This document shows, piece by piece, positions 1 through 6,709 of a stretch of 18,249 bases of DNA. Source of the DNA: JBFGFG01 sp041627475. Its GTDB lineage: Bacteria; Actinomycetota; Nitriliruptoria; Nitriliruptorales; Nitriliruptoraceae. Each line of letters opens with the position of its first letter. Positions within the stretch are counted from its first letter, which is position 1. The stretch lies in NCBI GenBank assembly GCA_041627475.1, contig JBFKQZ010000032.1, forward strand, positions 1-18,249, read 5' to 3'. The position numbers were made by a program, and so were the translations under genes. The notes beneath the pieces were generated by a model, which saw only the letters and a list, made by a program, of their open reading frames with translations, was not told the DNA's origin and did not search any database.

Positions 1-864
1 CTGCCCCACGTCCGCGATGTAGACCTGGTCGACGTCGAACGCGACCCGGTACGGGTTGCGCAGCCCCCAGGCCCAGATCTCCTCGGCCGCGCCCTCCACG
101 CCGACGAACGGGTTGTCGGCCGGGATCCGGGCGACGGCCGGGTCGTCGAGGTCCAGGCGCAGCAGCGCACCGAGCAGCGTGCTGCGGTCCTGCCCGTTCC
201 CGTAGCGGTCGCCGGCCCCGCCACCGTCACCGAGCGCGAGCCAGAACCTGCCGTCGGGCCCGAACGTGGCCGTGCCACCGTTGTGGTTGCGCGCCGGCTG
301 CGGGACGCGCAGCACGACCTGCTCGGTGGCAGGGTCCGGGCGACCGTCGCCACCGACGAGGTAGGTCGCCAGCGTCGTGGCGCTGTCGCCCGCGGTCCAG
401 TGGGCGACCCAGTGGCCGCCGTCGGGGTGCACGTCGACGCCGAGCAGGCCCTGCTCGCCGCCCGAGCGGACGCGGTCGGCCAGGTCGAGCCAGACCTCAC
501 CGGTGTCCAGGTCCGTGACGCGCCCCACCTGCTCGACCACGAACGTGCGACCGCCGGCCGCGAAGGCGTGGACCGGGCCGCTGAACCCGTCACCTGCGAC
601 CTCCAGGGCCACGGTCAGCGCAGCAGGGTCGGGCGACGGGCTCGGCGACGGCGACGGACTGGGCGACGGCTCCGCGGACGGTGACGGATCGTCGCTGGGC
701 GACGGGGCCGCGCTCGGCGACGGCGTCGCCGGTTCGGCGCGCACCTCCTCGTCGCTGCCGGTCGCGCAGCCCGCGAGCAGCAGTGCGGTCACGGCCACGG
801 CTGCGGCGAGACGACGACGGACGTGGGGACGCGATGTGCTGTGCATGGCGCCAGTGCACCGCAT
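1..864 (-). CDS. Glucose/sorbosone dehydrogenase-type (PQQ-dependent sugar dehydrogenase family) lipoprotein, C-terminus cut by window edge
   Basis: This reading frame runs off the left edge, so only the first 288 residues are visible. It starts with a lipoprotein signal: an arginine-rich n-region, a hydrophobic stretch and the lipobox LAGC with Cys33. A linker of repeated Pro-Ser and acidic residues (about 47-80) follows, suggesting an exported, lipid-anchored domain held away from the membrane. The domain shows soluble-glucose-dehydrogenase (GSDH) beta-propeller motifs: GEQGLLGVDVHPD (136-148), RNHNGGTATFGPDG (192-205, with His194 in the place of the family's catalytic base), LALGDGG, IWAWGLRNPYRVAFD (263-277) and a terminal DVGQ. 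The family oxidises aldose sugars using PQQ, but substrate and cofactor cannot be fixed from a partial sequence. I chose the ATG at 864 because GGAG lies nine bases upstream. An in-frame ATG at 846 has no such site but also leaves an intact signal. The phosphomutase gene lies upstream on the same strand. Confidence 0.85.
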   Translation of the reverse strand, partial: MRCTGAMHSTSRPHVRRRLAAAVAVTALLLAGCATGSDEEVRAEPATPSPSAAPSPSDDPSPSAEPSPSPSPSPSPSPDPAALTVALEVAGDGFSGPVHAFAAGGRTFVVEQVGRVTDLDTGEVWLDLADRVRSGGEQGLLGVDVHPDGGHWVAHWTAGDSATTLATYLVGGDGRPDPATEQVVLRVPQPARNHNGGTATFGPDGRFWLALGDGGGAGDRYGNGQDRSTLLGALLRLDLDDPAVARIPADNPFVGVEGAAEEIWAWGLRNPYRVAFDVDQVYIADVGQ

Positions 865-902
865 CGCTCGGCGCTCCGCCCCGGCCCAGTGGCCGTGGCG
901 TG

Positions 903-2582
903 TCAGGCGAGGCCGGCGGCCTCGAGCAGTGCCTGTCCGACCTCCTCGGCGCGGGCGCGCCCCGCAGCAGCGTCCCCCTCCACGACCAGGTCGACGTACG
1001 CCTTGCACTTCGGCTCGGTGCCGCTCGGCCGCAGCAGTGCCCGTCCCCCGTCGAGCGTGAACTCCACGAGGTTGCTGTCCGGCAACCACCCGGGCCGCTG
1101 GTCAGCACCCGACGCGAGGTCGCGGAATCCTGTGACCCGGGCACCCGCCAGGTCGTCCGGCTGCGCCTCCCGGATGCGCCGCATCGCGTCGGCGATCTCC
1201 TGCGGACCGTCCGGACCGTCCCGCACCGCCGAGACCTGTGCGGCCACCCACGCGCCGTCCCGCGCACGGAGCGCGGCGAGACGGTCGGCGACGGTCAGCC
1301 CCTCCGCTGCCAGCCGTCGGGCGAGGTCGACGAAGGCGACCGTCGCACCGACGCCGTCCTTGTCACGCACCACGGCACCGACCGAGTACCCGAGCGCCTC
1401 CTCGGTCCCGAGCACCGGCGTCCAACCCTCGAGCTCGAGGTGGTGCAGGGCGTGCCAGATCCACTTGAAGCCGGTCAGCGTCGACTCGTGCCGCGCCCCG
1501 TGGTGCGCCGCGACCGCCGCGACCCAGGGGCTGGTCACGATGCTGCTGGCGACGACGGCGCGGTCGCCGTCGTGCTGGGCCAGCAGGTCGTCGGCCAGCA
1601 GCACGGCGACCTCGTTGCCGCTCAACCGCCGCCAGGCGCCGTCGTCGCGGATGCCGGCCGCGAGGCGGTCGGTGTCGGGGTCGTTGGCGACGACGAGGTC
1701 GGCCCCCCGCTCGTCGGCCAGCGCGAACGCGAGGTCGAGCGCCCCCGGCTCCTCCGGGTTCGGGAAGCTCACCGTCGGGAACGTCCCGTCGGGCTCGTGC
1801 TGCTCCGCGACCGTCGCGACGTCCTCCACGCCGGTCCGGGCGAGTGCGTCGAGCACGACGGCGCCACCGACGCCGTGCAGCGACGTGTGCACGATCCCGA
1901 TGTCGGCCCGTGCCGCGTCCGGGTCGATCCGCTCCTCGAGCTGGTCGAGGTAGCGGCCGCGGGCGAAGGGACCGAGCTCCTCGACGAGGTCGTGCGACCA
2001 CGGGTCGTCGACCATCGGGACGTCCGTCGCCGCGGGTGCGCGGGCGACGAGGTTCGCGATCGCCTCGTCCGTCGGCGGCACGATCTGGATGGCATCGGTG
2101 CCGTAGACCTTGTAGCCGTTGTCCTGCGGCGGGTTGTGGCTCGCCGTGACGACGACTGCCCCGGCGGCGTTCGTCTCTCGCGCCGCCCAGGCGACCAGTG
2201 GGGTCGGGGTCGGCTCGTCCCAGCCGATGACGCGCCGACCCGCGGCCACGGCGACGGCGACGACGTCGGCCGCGAACCGGGCGGAGTCCGGGCGCGCGTC
2301 GTAGCCGACGCACAGCGCGTCCTCGTCGTCGGCGACCACGGCGAGGTGCTGGAGCAGGGCCCACGTCGTGCGGATGACGGTCGCCCGGTTCATCCGACCG
2401 GGACCCGGGCCGACCCGGCCGCGCAGGCCGGCCGTGCCGAAGGTCAGCGGGCGGGCGACCGCGGCCCGGAGCTCCTCGAGGTCGTCGGCCTCGAGCGCAG
2501 CCTCCAGCTGCTGCCTCGTGACCGGGTCGGGGTCCCCCAGGACCCACGCCAGCGCGGCTGCACGGACCTGCTCGTCGTCCAC
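903..2582 (-). CDS. Phosphoglucomutase/phosphomannomutase (alpha-D-phosphohexomutase family, PmmB/PgcA-like)
   Basis: This 559-residue cytoplasmic enzyme would interconvert sugar 1- and 6-phosphates (glucose, mannose or possibly pentose phosphates). All four family signatures are present in order: the early FGTAGLRG (48-55), the phosphoserine loop TASHNP (146-151, phosphoSer148), the metal-binding DPDTDR (301-306), the sugar-binding GTEEALGY (392-399) and the phosphate-binding RPSGTEPK (518-525). The length fits the long PgcA/PmmB/PGM2-like group rather than the ~450-residue ManB or GlmM group. The reading frame stays open further upstream, but I start at the GTG at 2582 because GAGGAG lies just before it and homology-like sequence begins there. 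It is divergent from the hydrolase at 2666, with an 83-base gap. A TACCGT hexamer on the minus strand at 2608-2613 could be its -10 element. Substrate preference among the phosphohexoses and phosphopentoses is not resolved. Confidence 0.92.
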   Translation of the reverse strand: MDDEQVRAAALAWVLGDPDPVTRQQLEAALEADDLEELRAAVARPLTFGTAGLRGRVGPGPGRMNRATVIRTTWALLQHLAVVADDEDALCVGYDARPDSARFAADVVAVAVAAGRRVIGWDEPTPTPLVAWAARETNAAGAVVVTASHNPPQDNGYKVYGTDAIQIVPPTDEAIANLVARAPAATDVPMVDDPWSHDLVEELGPFARGRYLDQLEERIDPDAARADIGIVHTSLHGVGGAVVLDALARTGVEDVATVAEQHEPDGTFPTVSFPNPEEPGALDLAFALADERGADLVVANDPDTDRLAAGIRDDGAWRRLSGNEVAVLLADDLLAQHDGDRAVVASSIVTSPWVAAVAAHHGARHESTLTGFKWIWHALHHLELEGWTPVLGTEEALGYSVGAVVRDKDGVGATVAFVDLARRLAAEGLTVADRLAALRARDGAWVAAQVSAVRDGPDGPQEIADAMRRIREAQPDDLAGARVTGFRDLASGADQRPGWLPDSNLVEFTLDGGRALLRPSGTEPKCKAYVDLVVEGDAAAGRARAEEVGQALLEAAGLA

Positions 2583-2665
2583 GTCGTCTCCTCGTCGCGG
2601 CAGGGCACGGTACGCGGCCAGCCGTTCCCGCTGCCTGCGCGGGCACGGGGTGCGACACTGCCTCC

Positions 2666-3937
2666 ATGGACACGACCCTCGCTCGCCGCGCGCTGCGCTG
2701 GACCGGTGCCACCGCCGCGCTCGCTGCACCGGCGGCAGCCGGTGTCGCCTGGGTGGCCGCACGGGCGCTGACGTCGGCACCGGCGCCGAAGGTCCGCGTG
2801 CCGACCATGCGCGCCCGCTTCCTCGACGACGAGCTCGTCGAGCTGGTCGGTGACCGCGCCGACGACCCGGGCACGTGGGGCCTGCGACTCGACCACGGCT
2901 TCGTCCAGGTGACCGACGTCCGGGCCGTCGACGGCGAACAGGTCGTCCGGCCCTACCACGTGCTGGAGGGCCTGGCCGACCTGCCCGAGCTGCGCGAGGA
3001 CCGCCGGGTGGCCGACCGTCGCACACACGAGGACCGCCGCGTGACGTCGGACCCGTTGCGGCTGCTCGGCCGTCGCCGGCTGCGTGACCGGCGGCGGGAG
3101 CAGATCGACCCGCCCTGGCCGGTCGACGCGACGATCACGCCGTACGCGTGGCCCGACGACCCCCAGGTGCTCGCCCGCCACGTCGGGGCCGAGTTCCGGG
3201 TCGGCGGCGTGCGCAGCGCCGGCCACGTCCTGCCGACGTGGCTGCTCCTGCCTCCCGAGCCGCGCGACACATGGGTGATCGCGGTGCACGGTCGCTCGTC
3301 GTCACGCACCGAGCTGTTCCGTCTGGCCGAGATCGCGCTGCGCAACGACCTCCCGGTCCTGATCGCGAGCTACCGGACCGATGCGTGGACCGCCGCGCCA
3401 CCGCCGGTGTCGACGCTCGGCACGACCGAGTGGCGCGACGTCGAGGCGAACGTCGCCGCAGCCCTCGCCGGTGGGGCGAAGCAGGTCGTGCTGGCAGGCT
3501 GCTCGCTCGGCGGCGGGCTGGTGGCGCACGTGGTGCGCCGGTCGCGGCTGGCGCCGTGGATCACCGGCATCGTGCTGGACAGCCCCGCACTGGCGTGGAA
3601 CCGGATCCTCCGCCAGGTCGCCGTCACCAACCGCCTGCCGACCGTCCTGGTCCCCGCGGTCATGGCGGCAGCACGCGTGCGCGCCCGGATCGACTGGGAC
3701 GCCCTGGACCACCTGACCGCGGCCGACGAGTTCGCCCAGCCCGTCCTCGTGCTGCACGGCCGCGAGGACGACGTGGTCCCCGTGTGGACGTCGGAGGCCT
3801 TCGCCGCCGCGCGTCCGGACCTGGTCACGCTGGAGGTCTTCCCCGACGCCGACCACGTCACGAGCTGGAACCACGCACCGATCCGCTACAGCCGCGCCGT
3901 CCGCCGCTTCCTCTCCCGCGTGGCGGTCACGACCTGA
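2666..3937 (+). CDS. Membrane-anchored alpha/beta hydrolase
   Basis: This 423-residue protein begins with a basic n-region and an Ala-rich hydrophobic segment (about 13-37), likely a membrane anchor or uncleaved signal. A poorly conserved region with a very basic patch (about 112-144) follows. The second half is a serine alpha/beta hydrolase: the strand WVIAVHGRSSSR (203-214) supplies the oxyanion region, the nucleophile elbow is GCSLGG with Ser280, the acid is Asp368 or Asp369 in HGREDDVVP, and the base is His397 in DADHVTSWN. All catalytic residues are intact, so it should be an active esterase, lipase or peptidase-like enzyme. The substrate is unknown. No Shine-Dalgarno sequence precedes the ATG, while GACACT lies only six bases upstream. 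Leaderless transcription from a weak -10 element is therefore possible. It converges on the acyl-CoA dehydrogenase genes, with a hairpin beginning seven bases after its stop. Confidence 0.88.
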   Translation: MDTTLARRALRWTGATAALAAPAAAGVAWVAARALTSAPAPKVRVPTMRARFLDDELVELVGDRADDPGTWGLRLDHGFVQVTDVRAVDGEQVVRPYHVLEGLADLPELREDRRVADRRTHEDRRVTSDPLRLLGRRRLRDRRREQIDPPWPVDATITPYAWPDDPQVLARHVGAEFRVGGVRSAGHVLPTWLLLPPEPRDTWVIAVHGRSSSRTELFRLAEIALRNDLPVLIASYRTDAWTAAPPPVSTLGTTEWRDVEANVAAALAGGAKQVVLAGCSLGGGLVAHVVRRSRLAPWITGIVLDSPALAWNRILRQVAVTNRLPTVLVPAVMAAARVRARIDWDALDHLTAADEFAQPVLVLHGREDDVVPVWTSEAFAAARPDLVTLEVFPDADHVTSWNHAPIRYSRAVRRFLSRVAVTT

Positions 3938-3943
3938 CCCCGC

Positions 3944-3974
3944 GAGTTTCCTCGCACAACGCGAGGAAACACAG
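3944..3974. repeat. Hairpin repeat A, copy 1 (probable terminator of the hydrolase gene)
   Basis: A 10-bp perfect inverted repeat, GTTTCCTCGC (3946-3955) with GCGAGGAAAC (3961-3970), encloses a five-base loop. It starts just after the stop codon of the upstream plus-strand gene. A 31-base unit (3944-3974) matches the second copy at 4017-4047 at 28 of 31 positions. There is no T-tract on either strand. Its position and stem suggest an intrinsic terminator or an RNA 3'-end stabiliser, but function is inferred only from placement. Confidence 0.7.
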
Positions 3975-4016
3975 GGCGCCCGGACCGAGGCACCCCGTCA
4001 GCCCCGGACTCGATCC

Positions 4017-4047
4017 GAGTTTCCTCGCACAGTGCGAGGAAACTCAG
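4017..4047. repeat. Hairpin repeat A, copy 2 (probable terminator of the acyl-CoA dehydrogenase genes)
   Basis: A 13-bp perfect inverted repeat, GAGTTTCCTCGCA (4017-4029) with TGCGAGGAAACTC (4033-4045), leaves a three-base loop. It lies 73 bases after the first copy and has the same core. The stop codon of the minus-strand acyl-CoA dehydrogenase (4044-4046) lies inside the right arm, so translation termination and the hairpin are physically linked. Read on the minus strand it would be the 3' end of that transcript. No T-tract follows. Confidence 0.72.
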
Positions 4048-5132
4048 AAGCCGAGGTGGTCGGCGAGGGCGGCGCGCCAGGTGGTGGGGCTGCCGAAGAG
4101 CAGCTTCGAGGACTTCGCGCGCTTGAAGTACAGGTGCGCGTCGTGCTCCCAGGTGAAGCCGATGCCACCGTGGTTCTGGATGTTGTCGCCCGCTGCCTGC
4201 TCGTAGACCTGACCGCAGTAGGACACGGCGATGGCCGACGCGACCAGCGTCTCGTCGGCGTCGTCGGTGTCCAGCGTCCGCACGGCGTGGTAGGCGGCCG
4301 ACTTGGCGGCCTCCACGTGCTTGAGCGTGTCGGCCATGCGGTGCTTCAGCGCCTGGTAGCTGCCGATCGCCCGCCCGAACTGCTTGCGGTCGCGGCCGTA
4401 CTGCACCGAGGTCTCGAGCACCTGCTGGGCGCCACCGACCGACTCGTTGGCCAGCACGACCGCACCGACGGTCGCAGCCCGCTCGAGCACGCCGTCCGCG
4501 TCGCTCGCGACGACCGTCGCCGGTGCGCCGTCGAAGGCCAGCTCGGCCTGCTTGCGGGTCAGGTCCAGGACGGGCAGCGGCGTCGCCGTGAGGTCGGCCG
4601 CGTCGACGGCGACCAGCGCGGTGCCGCCGTCGTGGTCGACGGCGAGCAGCACGACGTCGGCCGTCACGCCGTCCACGACGAACCCCGCCGTCCCGGTCAC
4701 CGTCGAGCCGTCGAACGTCACCTCGGTGTGGTCGGGCCGGTGCGCCAACGTGGCGCGCCGCTCCCCCGCAGCGAGCTGCCCGAGCAGCTCGTCGGCGACG
4801 TCGCCACGCACGTGGAGCAGCGCCGCCGTCGCGAGCACCGCCGAGGACAGCCACGGGGCGCAGAGCAGGCGACGACCCATCTCCTCGGCGACGACGCCCA
4901 CCTCGGTCCAGCCCATGCCAGCCCCGCCGAGCTCACCGGGCACGGGCAGCGCGAGCAGCCCCATCTCGGCCAGCTCGGCCCACTCGGCCGTGTCGAAGCC
5001 GTCCTCGGTGTCCATCAGCTCGCGCACCCGCTCGGACTCCGAGCGGTCCCCGAGCCACTTCGACACCAGCTCGCGCAGCATCTGCTGCTCGTCGGTCTGC
5101 GTGAAGTCGATCACCACGTCGGTCTCAGCCAC
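4044..5132 (-). CDS. Acyl-CoA dehydrogenase, short chain of a probable heteromeric FadE enzyme
   Basis: This 362-residue flavoprotein of the acyl-CoA dehydrogenase superfamily has a degenerate N-terminal half and a well-kept C-terminal half. The latter has RKQFGRAIGSYQALKHRMAD (249-268, FAD/dimer contact helix) and IQNHGGIGFTWEHDAHLYF (318-336). The mid-domain lacks the SEPxAGSD-type FAD/substrate loop found in its partner, as in the shorter chains of actinobacterial alpha2beta2 FadE dehydrogenases (for example the FadE26-FadE27 and FadE28-FadE29 pairs of steroid side-chain degradation). The gene begins at a GTG that overlaps the end of the partner gene by eight bases, with GGAAGG about nine bases before it inside the partner. 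This indicates translational coupling and a fixed subunit ratio. The acyl substrate is unknown; no sterol-degradation neighbours are seen here. The stop codon is embedded in hairpin repeat A copy 2. Confidence 0.9.
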   Translation of the reverse strand: MAETDVVIDFTQTDEQQMLRELVSKWLGDRSESERVRELMDTEDGFDTAEWAELAEMGLLALPVPGELGGAGMGWTEVGVVAEEMGRRLLCAPWLSSAVLATAALLHVRGDVADELLGQLAAGERRATLAHRPDHTEVTFDGSTVTGTAGFVVDGVTADVVLLAVDHDGGTALVAVDAADLTATPLPVLDLTRKQAELAFDGAPATVVASDADGVLERAATVGAVVLANESVGGAQQVLETSVQYGRDRKQFGRAIGSYQALKHRMADTLKHVEAAKSAAYHAVRTLDTDDADETLVASAIAVSYCGQVYEQAAGDNIQNHGGIGFTWEHDAHLYFKRAKSSKLLFGSPTTWRAALADHLGF

Positions 5133-6333
5133 GGGGCACGTCCTTCCACGGGATGTTCTTGTCGACCCGGGGCTCGCCGGGCAGGCCCAGCACGCGCTCG
5201 CCGAGGATGTTCTTCATGATCTCGCTCGTGCCACCCTCGATCGAGTTGGCGCGAGCACGCAGGTAGAGCTGCTCGAGCGACTCGTCACGTGCAGTGCCCG
5301 ACGCCTCGGGTGCCGTGAACTCGTAGCCCTTCGGGTAGAGCATCCCCGCGGCGCCCTTGACGTCCATCCCGAACTCGGTGACGGCCTTGTTGAGGTCGGC
5401 CCAGTGGAGCTTGCCGGTGGAGCCCTCGGGCCCGGGGTTGCCGGCCTTGCGGTTGGCGTTCGCCCGGATCGACGTCAGGCGCATCGCCTCGTACTCGATC
5501 CAGAACTTCGTCAGCGTGTCGCGGGCGACCGGGTCGTCGCCACCGTGCTCCTGCCACGCGGCCACGGCGTGCTTCACCATCCCGTCGCCACGCTCGGGGA
5601 TGTTCGAGCCGATCGCCACGCGCTCGTTGGACAACGTGGTCATCGCCACCGACCATCCCTCACCGACCTCACCGATGCGGTGCTCGTCGGGGATGCGCAC
5701 GTCGTCGAGGTAGACCTCGTTGAACTCCGCCTCACCCGTGATCTGGTAGAGCGGCCGCACGTCGACGCCCTCGGCCTCCATGTCGAGGAGGAAGTAGGTC
5801 ATCCCCGCGTGCTTGGGCACGTCCGGGTCGGTGCGGGTGACCAGCAGGCCCCACTTCGCGATGTGCGCCAGGGTGGTCCAGACCTTCTGCCCGTTGACGA
5901 TCCAGGTGCCGTCCTCCTCGACGGCGCTCGTCGCGAGCCCCGCGAGGTCCGACCCCGCCCCGGGCTCGGAGAACAGCTGGCACCAGATCTCCTCGCAGGT
6001 GAACATCGGTCGCAGCAGGCGGTCCTGGTGCTCCTCGCTCGCGTGCGTCACCAGCACCGGCGCGCCCATGCCGATGCCGAGCACGTTGTTGCGCCGGTTG
6101 CTGATCGAACCGCCAGCGTCGACGATCGCGTCGTTCACCACGGCCTGGAAGCGCGGGTTGACCCCCAGGCCACCGCGGCCCTCGGGGAACTGCACCCAGG
6201 CCAGGCCGGCATCGAATTGGGCGCCCCAGAAGTCCTGGTGCGGCGTGTCGGCCGGTGGATGGTCGGTCAGCAGCCTGTCGAGCGCCTCCGCCACACGTGC
6301 ATCGTCCGAACCCGCCACCGTGCTCCCGTTCAC
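5125..6333 (-). CDS. Acyl-CoA dehydrogenase, long chain of a probable heteromeric FadE enzyme
   Basis: This 402-residue acyl-CoA dehydrogenase would oxidise an acyl-CoA to the 2-enoyl-CoA using FAD, passing electrons to electron-transfer flavoprotein. Visible motifs are FSEPGAGSD (121-129, FAD and substrate loop), NGQKVWTT (147-154), WSVAMTTLSNERVAIG (227-242) and NSIEGGTSEIMKNILGERVLGLP (363-385). Glu365 in the IEGGT segment aligns with the catalytic Glu of classical family members, so this chain probably carries the active site for the pair. The start is a GTG at 6333 without a clear Shine-Dalgarno sequence; TACGGT lies about 14 bases upstream on the minus strand. The gene is followed directly by the overlapping short-chain gene, and the two form an operon. 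Fatty-acid, steroid side-chain or branched-chain substrates are all possible. Confidence 0.92.
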   Translation of the reverse strand: MNGSTVAGSDDARVAEALDRLLTDHPPADTPHQDFWGAQFDAGLAWVQFPEGRGGLGVNPRFQAVVNDAIVDAGGSISNRRNNVLGIGMGAPVLVTHASEEHQDRLLRPMFTCEEIWCQLFSEPGAGSDLAGLATSAVEEDGTWIVNGQKVWTTLAHIAKWGLLVTRTDPDVPKHAGMTYFLLDMEAEGVDVRPLYQITGEAEFNEVYLDDVRIPDEHRIGEVGEGWSVAMTTLSNERVAIGSNIPERGDGMVKHAVAAWQEHGGDDPVARDTLTKFWIEYEAMRLTSIRANANRKAGNPGPEGSTGKLHWADLNKAVTEFGMDVKGAAGMLYPKGYEFTAPEASGTARDESLEQLYLRARANSIEGGTSEIMKNILGERVLGLPGEPRVDKNIPWKDVPRG

Positions 6334-6347
6334 CGGTTGGGCGCGGC

Positions 6348-6353
6348 ACCGTA
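6348..6353 (-). promoter_or_regulatory. Candidate -10 element (TACGGT) for the acyl-CoA dehydrogenase pair
   Basis: On the minus strand TACGGT lies 14 bases before the GTG at 6333, in the 64-base gap to the DUF3039 gene. It matches the TAnnnT pattern of actinobacterial -10 elements. I see no convincing -35 hexamer. The implied 5' leader is only about eight bases. Confidence 0.3.
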
Positions 6354-6397
6354 GTCACCGGTCCCCACGGTCGCGCACGACCGGACGACCGGGGCCG

Positions 6398-6634
6398 TCA
6401 CTCGCCGAGCGCGGCGGCCCGGATCTCCTTGCACGTGGGACAGACCGGGTAGCGCTCGGGATCGCGCGTCGGCACCCACTTCTTGCCGCACAGGGCGAGG
6501 ATCGCCTCGCCGTCCACGTACGCCTTCATCAGGTCCGACTTGCGCACGTAGTGCGAGAAACGGTCGTGGTCCCCGTCGTCGAGCTGTTCCTCGACGTCGG
6601 GGCGGGTGATGGTCTCGGTGGCTGTGTCACTCAT
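6398..6634 (-). CDS. DUF3039 family small protein, probable zinc-binding
   Basis: This 78-residue soluble protein starts MSDTATETITRPDV and matches the actinobacterial DUF3039 pattern. After an acidic lead (EEQLDDGDHDRFSHYV) comes DGEAILALCGKKWVPTRDPERYPVCPTCKEI. Cys49, the CPTC pair (Cys65, Cys68) and His28 could ligate one zinc ion; this is inferred from spacing. The family is widespread in actinobacteria and its role is not known to me. The reading frame stays open far upstream, but the homologous part begins at the ATG at 6634, and extension would cross the opposite-strand hydrolase gene. No Shine-Dalgarno sequence precedes this ATG. A TATCGT hexamer ends eight bases before it, so the mRNA may be leaderless. 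It lies upstream of the acyl-CoA dehydrogenase pair on the same strand, with a 64-base gap. Confidence 0.88.
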   Translation of the reverse strand: MSDTATETITRPDVEEQLDDGDHDRFSHYVRKSDLMKAYVDGEAILALCGKKWVPTRDPERYPVCPTCKEIRAAALGE

Positions 6635-6642
6635 CGTGCGCC

Positions 6643-6648
6643 ACGATA
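6643..6648 (-). promoter_or_regulatory. Candidate -10 element (TATCGT) giving a leaderless DUF3039 mRNA
   Basis: Reading the minus strand, TATCGT is followed by eight bases and then the ATG at 6634. Transcription starting six to eight bases after a -10 element would begin at or beside the start codon. No ribosome-binding sequence is present, which fits leaderless translation, a common mode in actinobacteria. No clear -35 element is visible. Confidence 0.4.
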
Positions 6649-6709
6649 CCCACACCGGCCGGACGGCCGCTCCGAACACCGACTGCTCCCGAGACCCCAG
6701 GCCCCATCC

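Noticed and set aside
681..2771. A 696-codon open frame on the plus strand
   Set aside because: It is antisense to the phosphomutase gene, whose motifs are all on the minus strand. Long antisense frames are expected from GC-rich codon bias. Its translation is Arg/Asp/Val-rich without any recognisable domain.
903..3026. N-terminal extension of the phosphomutase to 707 residues
   Set aside because: The extra 148 residues are Arg/Pro-rich, lie antisense to the hydrolase gene, and the GTG at 2582 has a good ribosome-binding site.
3944..4047. CRISPR array or phage attachment site suggested by the two repeated palindromes
   Set aside because: There are only two copies, no further spacing series, no cas genes, and no integrase or tRNA nearby. 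Placement at gene ends fits transcription termination better.
4384..6354. A 656-codon open frame on the plus strand across the acyl-CoA dehydrogenase genes
   Set aside because: It lies opposite two genes with clear acyl-CoA dehydrogenase motifs. No start site or domain supports it.
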